A DNA stretch of 64,000 nt from Aeromonas lacus. Lineage in GTDB: Bacteria; Pseudomonadota; Gammaproteobacteria; Enterobacterales; Aeromonadaceae. Made by a program: the position numbers and the translations under genes. Below, in pieces: positions 59,043-64,000 of the stretch; the first letter of the stretch is position 1; every line of letters begins with the position of its first letter. The notes under the pieces were generated by a model that did not search any database, had not been told where the DNA came from, and saw only the letters and a list, made by a program, of their open reading frames with translations. Location: NCBI RefSeq assembly GCF_000764665.1, contig NZ_JRGM01000138.1, forward strand, positions 1-64,000, read 5' to 3'.

Positions 59043-59675
59043 TTAAAGCTGCGGCACGGCCCAACTGATAAAGCGCTTGCGAAGGGCCGGGTCTGCCTTG
59101 AGGAACAGCTGCTGCAACTGCCCTTCCAGCTCGCTGACTGCCACAACAGGTTGAGACCCGCTAGAAACAGCATTGATTGATGGTGCAGCAACCACTCCCG
59201 CCGCCAGCGCCGCCTTGCCACCACTGCGGTTGTATTCAGCCAGTTTCCCGTTCCAATCCACCCCAAGCAGCATGCCGCTGGTCACCAGTGCATCCTGCTG
59301 GATGGCAAGTCCCCGGCCACTCTCCTGCAACGCCACTGCGGGCGATTTGGCATAGGCCTGCATCCCCTGCTCATCGGCCGGTACGCTCGCCACCAGTTGC
59401 AACCGCTGGTTGCTCGCCTGATAGCGCACCACCTGCGGCTCGGAGCGAACCTGCCGGTCATTCTCGCTGCTGCTGCGGCTGGGGATGACCCCCTCGAAAC
59501 GCACCAGCAACTGCTGTTCGCCATCGGTCAGGGTGGCGTGCTGCTCATCCTGCAGCGTGCCACTGCTCACCGCGAGGATGCGGAAATTCTCCGGCACACT
59601 CACCTCGACCGCCGCCTGCACGCAGGCGGTGCCGCACAGCAGCGCCAACCCCGCCCATCTCCAATGCTTGTTCAT
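59043..59675 (-). CDS. DUF2057 (YccT-like) periplasmic protein
   Basis: A 210-residue protein with a signal peptide ending in CVQA-AVEVSVPENFRILAVSSG. It matches the DUF2057/YccT family as recalled: VSVPENF, DGEQQLLVRFEG and a C-terminal ALRKRFISWAVPQL-type end. Function unknown; in E. coli YccT was linked to curli regulation. The ATG at 59675 leads directly into the signal peptide. Confidence 0.85.
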   Translation of the reverse strand: MNKHWRWAGLALLCGTACVQAAVEVSVPENFRILAVSSGTLQDEQHATLTDGEQQLLVRFEGVIPSRSSSENDRQVRSEPQVVRYQASNQRLQLVASVPADEQGMQAYAKSPAVALQESGRGLAIQQDALVTSGMLLGVDWNGKLAEYNRSGGKAALAAGVVAAPSINAVSSGSQPVVAVSELEGQLQQLFLKADPALRKRFISWAVPQL

Positions 59676-59781
59676 CGCTTCTCGCTTCCAGATGCCGACA
59701 ATGGGCGCAGGGTAGCAGCCGAAGATGACAGAAAAATAACGAAGCCGGGCACCATCAGCGCAGCCGGAGCGATACGCCCTC

Positions 59782-60681
59782 TTACAGCAGATAACGGGGA
59801 TGATCGGCAAACCACTGGGCCAGCACCTGCTTGAACAAGCGGATTTTGCGTGGCACCCGCCGCTGCTGGGCATGCAGCACATGAAGCTGGTGCAGACCGC
59901 TCTGCCACTCGTCGAGCACGGTCACCAGCTCTCCCGCCGCCAGCAGGGCATCCACCGCCACCAGCGGGCATTTGGCATAGCCCATGCCTGCCCGGGCCAG
60001 CTCAATGACGGTGCTGTATTGATTGGCCCTCACCCTGCCCTGGACCAGAATGTGGGCCTCTTCGCCCTTGCGGCTGAAGTGCCACTGCTCCCAGGCCGGA
60101 TTGCTCCCCATGGGCAGGCAGGATAGCCCCCCCAACTCATAGGGCGTTGCCGGTTTCCCCTCCCTTGCCACCAGAGCTGGGCTAGCCACCACCACATCCT
60201 TAAGCCGGCCAAGGGGGAGCGCGACCAGATTGTCCGGCACCTCATTGATGGCGCGCAGGGCGATGTCATTCTCGCCCTGGCTCATGTCGACTACCTGATT
60301 GGTGAAGTTTAGTTCGACCGCAACCCCGGGACAGAGCGTGGCAAAGCGAGCGATCAGCTCGCTCACCATGCGATCGCCGGTGCTGATTGGGCAGGTGAAG
60401 CGCAGTCGTCCGCTATCCTCTTCGGTCAGCGCCTGAATATCCTGCTCCGCCTGCCGTGCCAGCGCGAAGATCTCGCCCGCCTGCAGATAGAGGGTCGATC
60501 CCGCCTCGGTCAGACTGAGCCGGCGGGTGGTACGTTGCAGCAACTGGGCGTTGAGGGAGGACTCCAGTGCGCTGACATGGCGACTCAGCATCCCCTTGCT
60601 CACCCCCAGCGCATCGGCGGCGGCAGAGAAACTGCCCCGCAAAACCACCTCGTAAAAACTGGCCAGATGGGCGATATCCAT
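59782..60681 (-). CDS. LysR-family transcriptional regulator
   Basis: A 299-residue regulator. N-terminal winged HTH (SFYEVVLRGSFSAAADALGVSKGMLSRHVSALESSLNAQLLQRTTRRLSLTEAG), then a LysR substrate-binding domain (about 90-295). The second of two ATGs (60681) has the better spacing from GGAG. Divergent from the SDR gene, the classic arrangement of LysR regulators and their targets. Confidence 0.93.
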   Translation of the reverse strand: MDIAHLASFYEVVLRGSFSAAADALGVSKGMLSRHVSALESSLNAQLLQRTTRRLSLTEAGSTLYLQAGEIFALARQAEQDIQALTEEDSGRLRFTCPISTGDRMVSELIARFATLCPGVAVELNFTNQVVDMSQGENDIALRAINEVPDNLVALPLGRLKDVVVASPALVAREGKPATPYELGGLSCLPMGSNPAWEQWHFSRKGEEAHILVQGRVRANQYSTVIELARAGMGYAKCPLVAVDALLAAGELVTVLDEWQSGLHQLHVLHAQQRRVPRKIRLFKQVLAQWFADHPRYLL

Positions 60682-60778
60682 CATTAGCTCCAATATGGAA
60701 ACAATGGATTTATTTTACGCGCTTTTTCTCTTTTTTTGTTGCACTAGAATCAACACATCCCAACCAGAAGTGACAGAG

Positions 60779-61381
60779 ATGAAGATTGTGATTGTGGGTG
60801 CGTCCGGCACCATAGGTTCTGCCGTCAGCGAATTGCTTGCCAGGGATCATCAGGTGATCCGGGTCGGCCACAGCCAGGGGGATGCCACGGTCGACATGCG
60901 CGATCCCGTCTCCATCAAGGCGCTGTTCGCCAAGCTGGGTCAGTTCGATGCGCTGGTAGTGGCCAGCGGCAGCGCCGCCTTCAATGCCCTGACCGAGATG
61001 ACCGATGAAGAGTGGCAGGTGGGGCTTCAGAGCAAGCTGATGGGCCAGATCAATCTGACCCGTGCCGCCATCCCCCACCTGAGCGACAATGGCTCCATCA
61101 CCCTGATCAGCGGTATTCTGAGCGAGGAACCCATCAACTGGGGCGCCAGTGTCACCACTATCAATGGCGCGATCGAGCACTTCGTCAAAGCGGCCGCCTG
61201 CGAGCTGCCCAGGGGCCTTCGCATCAACGTGGTAAGCCCGACCGTGCTGGCGGAGTCGATGGACAAATACGCCGATTTCTTCCCGGGCTTCGTGCCGGTG
61301 CCCGCCGCCAAAGTGGCGCAGGCCTACAAGAAGTCGGTGCTGGGCATCCAGACCGGTCAGGTGTTCAAGGTCAACGGCTGA
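60779..61381 (+). CDS. Short-chain dehydrogenase/reductase family protein
   Basis: A 200-residue Rossmann protein starting MKIVIVGASGTIGSAV, the NAD(P) binding motif. The segment where YxxxK should lie reads GASVTTINGAIEHFVKAA and lacks the catalytic Tyr. Only the core domain is present, ending VLGIQTGQVFKVNG. Substrate unknown; likely controlled by the divergent LysR gene. ATG at 60779 is used, with an AGAG upstream. Confidence 0.88.
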   Translation: MKIVIVGASGTIGSAVSELLARDHQVIRVGHSQGDATVDMRDPVSIKALFAKLGQFDALVVASGSAAFNALTEMTDEEWQVGLQSKLMGQINLTRAAIPHLSDNGSITLISGILSEEPINWGASVTTINGAIEHFVKAAACELPRGLRINVVSPTVLAESMDKYADFFPGFVPVPAAKVAQAYKKSVLGIQTGQVFKVNG

Positions 61382-61407
61382 TCGTCGGGCGCCGGATAGA
61401 AAATAAA

Positions 61408-61430
61408 ACGGGCCCCGCTATGGGGCCCGT
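61408..61430. terminator. Terminator after the SDR gene
   Basis: ACGGGCCCC / GGGGCCCGT stem with T-rich sequence after it. Confidence 0.8.
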
Positions 61431-61460
61431 CTGTTTCTCTGTGTCTCTCCTTCGTCATCG

Positions 61461-61472
61461 GCAAACGTTTGT
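61461..61472. promoter_or_regulatory. PurR-box-like palindrome in convergent gap
   Basis: GCAAACGTTTGT matches the PurR operator core GCAAACGTTTGC at 11 of 12 positions and is embedded between the inverted arms GTCATCG (61454-61460) and CGATGAC (61477-61483). It lies downstream of both flanking genes, not before a promoter, so its role is unclear. Confidence 0.35.
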
Positions 61473-61500
61473 TTTTCGATGACAAAAAAGAGCGCAACTC

Positions 61501-62604
61501 TTAGTCGATCAGACCGTACTGCGCGCGCAGGATATCGATGATCTCCTGCTTCGGGTTGGCCGACAGCTCCAGCTTGTGGCCGATGATCTTCTCGGCGATC
61601 CCGACGTAGGTGCTGGAGATATTCATCATCACTTCGGTCGGCAGCTTGTTGTCGCGGGCCAGGGCGAAGCGTTCCGGCATGCGGTTCTTGTTGAGCAGGA
61701 TGTCCGGATCCGGGAAGTGGTTGAGCAGCCACTGACGGAAACCCTCTTTCGACTTCTCGACAATCTGGCCGTCGCGCAGGGCGGCGCCATCCCAGATGCG
61801 GGAGCTGTCGGGGGTACCCACTTCATCCATGTAGATCAGCTTTTCGTTGCCAGCGGCATCGTGGACGTAGCCAAACTCGAACTTGGTATCGACAAAGATC
61901 TGATCCAGCTCGGCCAGTGCGTCGCTGATGACGTTGAAGCCCTCTTTGAGCAGCACTTCGTAGCGGTCGATATCGGCTGGCTTGCTGAAGTTGAAGCCCT
62001 TGTAGTGGCGCTCGATATCGGCACGGGATACGTTGACGTCATCGGCTTCCGGCACGCCATCCAGCCCTTTCAGCACGCCCTTGGTGGAGGGGGTGATGAG
62101 GATCTCCGGCAGCTTCTGATCCTTCTTGAGCCCTTCCGGCAGGGTGATGCCGCAGAACTCGCGCTCGCCATCCTTGTAGGCTCGCCACATGGAACCTGTG
62201 ATGTACTGGCGGGCGATCGCCTCGATCATCACCGGACGGGCTTTTTGCACGATCCAGACAAAGGGGTGCGGGATGTCGAGAATGTGGCTGTCGGCCAGCC
62301 CCTTCTCCTTGAACAGCTTGAACCAGTGGCTGGAGATGGCGTTGAGCGCCGCCCCTTTGCCCGGTACGCCGTTCAGCCCGTTCACACCTTGCCAGATGCA
62401 GTCGAAGGCAGAGATCCTGTCGCTGATCACCATGATGGCGAGCGGCGCATCCGCTGGCACGTCATAACCCTTCTCGCGAATGAGACGGGCGCTGTCTGCG
62501 GCGGTCAGCCAGTAGACGCTACGCACTTTACCGGAATGGACAGGCTTATCGGTACGGATCGGCAAATCGTCATTCACCGCCAATACTTGGTCTGCAAGAC
62601 TCAT
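61501..62604 (-). CDS. purC: Phosphoribosylaminoimidazole-succinocarboxamide synthase (long form)
   Basis: A 367-residue SAICAR synthetase for purine synthesis. Conserved blocks: [75 protein letters not shown]. It is longer than the 237-residue E. coli PurC and resembles the 367-residue form found in Vibrio relatives. The ATG at 62604 begins [10 protein letters not shown]. In the order dapA-bamC-purC, as in E. coli. Confidence 0.92.
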   Translation of the reverse strand: MSLADQVLAVNDDLPIRTDKPVHSGKVRSVYWLTAADSARLIREKGYDVPADAPLAIMVISDRISAFDCIWQGVNGLNGVPGKGAALNAISSHWFKLFKEKGLADSHILDIPHPFVWIVQKARPVMIEAIARQYITGSMWRAYKDGEREFCGITLPEGLKKDQKLPEILITPSTKGVLKGLDGVPEADDVNVSRADIERHYKGFNFSKPADIDRYEVLLKEGFNVISDALAELDQIFVDTKFEFGYVHDAAGNEKLIYMDEVGTPDSSRIWDGAALRDGQIVEKSKEGFRQWLLNHFPDPDILLNKNRMPERFALARDNKLPTEVMMNISSTYVGIAEKIIGHKLELSANPKQEIIDILRAQYGLID

Positions 62605-62741
62605 GGCTAATAACACTTCCTGTTTGTGGGGGGTAATCAGAGAGGAGCATCAAGCCCCGCTCTCGTTGGGGGTAATCAATCCATGCCCTGCACGCCGGCA
62701 TCCACATTGACTGGCTCGCCAGCCGTGCAGAGATAAAAAAA

Positions 62742-62760
62742 CAGGGGCACAAGGCCCCTG
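62742..62760 (-). terminator. Terminator after bamC
   Basis: CAGGGGC / GCCCCTG stem followed on the minus strand by a T-run, immediately after the bamC stop. Confidence 0.8.
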
Positions 62761-62763
62761 TAT

Positions 62764-63888
62764 TTATTCTGATTTTGCTGCCTGTGCAGCCAGTCCTTTG
62801 GCAAACGCCTCGGACATGCTGATGTACATCTGGGAGATAACCCCAGACGACACCGGCTTCTTGTCCTTGTCGAACAGGGTGATGGAGGTCTTGCCTCCCG
62901 CCATTTCACCCAGCTGGAAGCGGTACTTCTCCTCTTCCAGTTTGAACGGCTCGCTCCCTTTCGCCTTCCAGAACTCGGCAGACGGGGCTTCATACTCGAC
63001 GTCGATCCAGCCCAGCGACTGCTGGGTATCCTTGATGACGAAGCCGTAGCCCGGCAGCACCTGGTTGAGACGGCGCCACACCTGCTCGAAGGAGCCATCG
63101 GCAATCCAGGCGCTCAGCTCGTTGTTGTCCAGACCCAGTTCCAGCCCCATGCCATCGTTGGACTTGTGCTGTTCGCGGGACTTGAGCTGGCTGTCGTAAT
63201 AGAGAGAGAACTGGTTGAGCACCCGCACGGCATAACGCTGCGCTTCAGCCGGGCTCAGCTGGGTAGTGGTCTCGCCATCGAAGCTCTCTTCGTGATCCAG
63301 TACCCGTACCGACATGTTGACGGCGTGGCGCGCAGCATCGTTGCGCACGGTGAACTGATAACGCTGACGGATTTTGAAATCGTCGTCATCTTCACCCCAG
63401 CCATCAAGGGCGACCGTGTTGTCAAACCAGCCGGTCTGCAGCACGCCGGCCTGCTGGTCCAGCTTCTCGGTGGTGACCTTGTACTTGGCCAGGAAGTTCA
63501 TCAGGAACGACCAGGTGTCGCGCTCCACGCTCTGGCTGGTGCTCAGGGCATAGTAGGCGATGGTAGGTTCACTGGCATTCTGGACGACCTGGCTACCCGG
63601 CACCACGGTCAGCAGCTGGGCGGGCGGACGCACGTCGATCTTGGCGCCGAGAGCACCGTCACGGCTGCTCTCGGGCAACGGCGGAATATCGAACTGGCTG
63701 TTGAAGGCGGGGGCGCTCAATCCTGACGGGATCAGGAATGCACGGCCCTCGAGGCGGGCATCTTCATAACCGAAGTCGCGGTTGGCCATTTTGCGATCCT
63801 GGGGCGTGCTGCACGCGGCCAGCACGGCGGCGGTCGCAACAGTCAGCACCAGACGGGCACTATTTCCCTTTCCATTTGATTTAAACAC
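62764..63888 (-). CDS. bamC: Outer-membrane protein assembly factor BamC (lipoprotein)
   Basis: A 374-residue Bam complex lipoprotein. Lipobox VLAAC at the end of the signal peptide; an unstructured segment (about 27-95) that contacts BamD; two helix-grip domains (about 100-220 and 230-345). Start is GTG at 63888, inside the end of dapA (eight-base overlap), as the dapA-bamC pair is arranged in E. coli. Confidence 0.94.
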   Translation of the reverse strand: MFKSNGKGNSARLVLTVATAAVLAACSTPQDRKMANRDFGYEDARLEGRAFLIPSGLSAPAFNSQFDIPPLPESSRDGALGAKIDVRPPAQLLTVVPGSQVVQNASEPTIAYYALSTSQSVERDTWSFLMNFLAKYKVTTEKLDQQAGVLQTGWFDNTVALDGWGEDDDDFKIRQRYQFTVRNDAARHAVNMSVRVLDHEESFDGETTTQLSPAEAQRYAVRVLNQFSLYYDSQLKSREQHKSNDGMGLELGLDNNELSAWIADGSFEQVWRRLNQVLPGYGFVIKDTQQSLGWIDVEYEAPSAEFWKAKGSEPFKLEEEKYRFQLGEMAGGKTSITLFDKDKKPVSSGVISQMYISMSEAFAKGLAAQAAKSE

Positions 63889-64000
63889 TCGCCATCAACT
63901 CCGCAGTGGTCAGTGCTCGCGCCATCAGCTGTTCACCCTCGGGAGAGAGTTCAACCAGCGGCAGACGCAAGGTTGCTGTTGCAATCAATCCCAGCTGGGC
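63881..64000 (-). CDS. dapA: 4-hydroxy-tetrahydrodipicolinate synthase, 3' end only
   Basis: The last 39 codons of a gene running out of the window: AQLGLIATATLRLPLVELS, then a helical end finishing TTAELMASV and TAA. It matches the C-terminus of DapA (GLVATDTLRLPM in E. coli), and its place upstream of bamC is as expected. The catalytic part is beyond the window, so the identity rests on this short segment and gene order. Confidence 0.85.
   Translation of the reverse strand, partial: AQLGLIATATLRLPLVELSPEGEQLMARALTTAELMASV

Noticed and set aside
62626-62682. Two copies of a GGGGGTAATCA sequence upstream of purC considered as an operator
   Set aside because: They match no regulator motif I know and are too short to claim as a repeat family; noted only as a curiosity of the purC leader.

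Overview
The window looks like a chromosomal segment of an Aeromonas-type gammaproteobacterium. The evidence is a GC-rich sequence, close similarity of the housekeeping proteins to E. coli and Vibrio orthologues, the gene orders lptD-surA-pdxA-rsmA-apaG-apaH, nnr-tsaE-amiB-mutL-miaA-hfq-hflX-hflK-hflC and dapA-bamC-purC, and several families typical of Aeromonas/Vibrio relatives (DUF2860, DUF3334, a long-form purC, AmgK/MurU). The species cannot be fixed from sequence reading alone. I see no prophage, insertion sequence, CRISPR array, rRNA or plasmid feature.

Layout. 1-194: start of a tRNA-Gly gene (cut by the window edge) and its promoter. 195-3675: orn diverging from rsgA-psd and three small genes. 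3761-8633: minus-strand block proA, proB, crl, frsA, gpt (proline synthesis, sigma-S assembly, fermentation/respiration switch, purine salvage). 8634-9599: a long region without large genes. It holds a small transcription unit with a 29-codon ORF, a strong ribosome binding site, a structured repeat-bearing leader, its own terminator and a perfect CRP-type site. I read this as a relative of the dual-function RNA VcdRP of Vibrio cholerae. 9600-20609: pepD; djlA-murU-amgK; and the envelope/ribosome operon lptD to apaH. 20687-24218: an HTH-2TM protein, a luciferase-like oxidoreductase and a YjiH-type membrane protein. 24219-27412: obgE, rpmA, rplU and divergent ispB. 27475-38280: the long minus-strand amiB/mutL/hfq/hfl superoperon. 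38341-40347: queG and a polyphosphate-glucokinase-like gene.

40452-44511: an FNR-box-preceded helical orphan gene, the methionine importer metNIQ behind tandem MetJ boxes, and rfaH. 44540-52004: a signalling cluster made of a chemoreceptor, a REC-EAL c-di-GMP phosphodiesterase and a 1412-residue BvgS-type phosphorelay kinase, an arrangement like RocS/RocR of Pseudomonas. 52167-52692: a second small-protein operon. 52759-64000: dgt, arcB, a DUF2860 outer-membrane protein, DUF3334, a HIT protein, DUF2057, a LysR/SDR divergent pair, purC, bamC and the 3' end of dapA.

Best leads: the VcdRP-like locus (9024-9406), an imperfect 117-bp duplication of the 5' end of mutL between amiB and mutL (34287-34529), the two-small-ORF operon (52167-52692), the FNR-controlled orphan gene (40452-40998), and a polyphosphate glucokinase of actinobacterial type (39607-40347).
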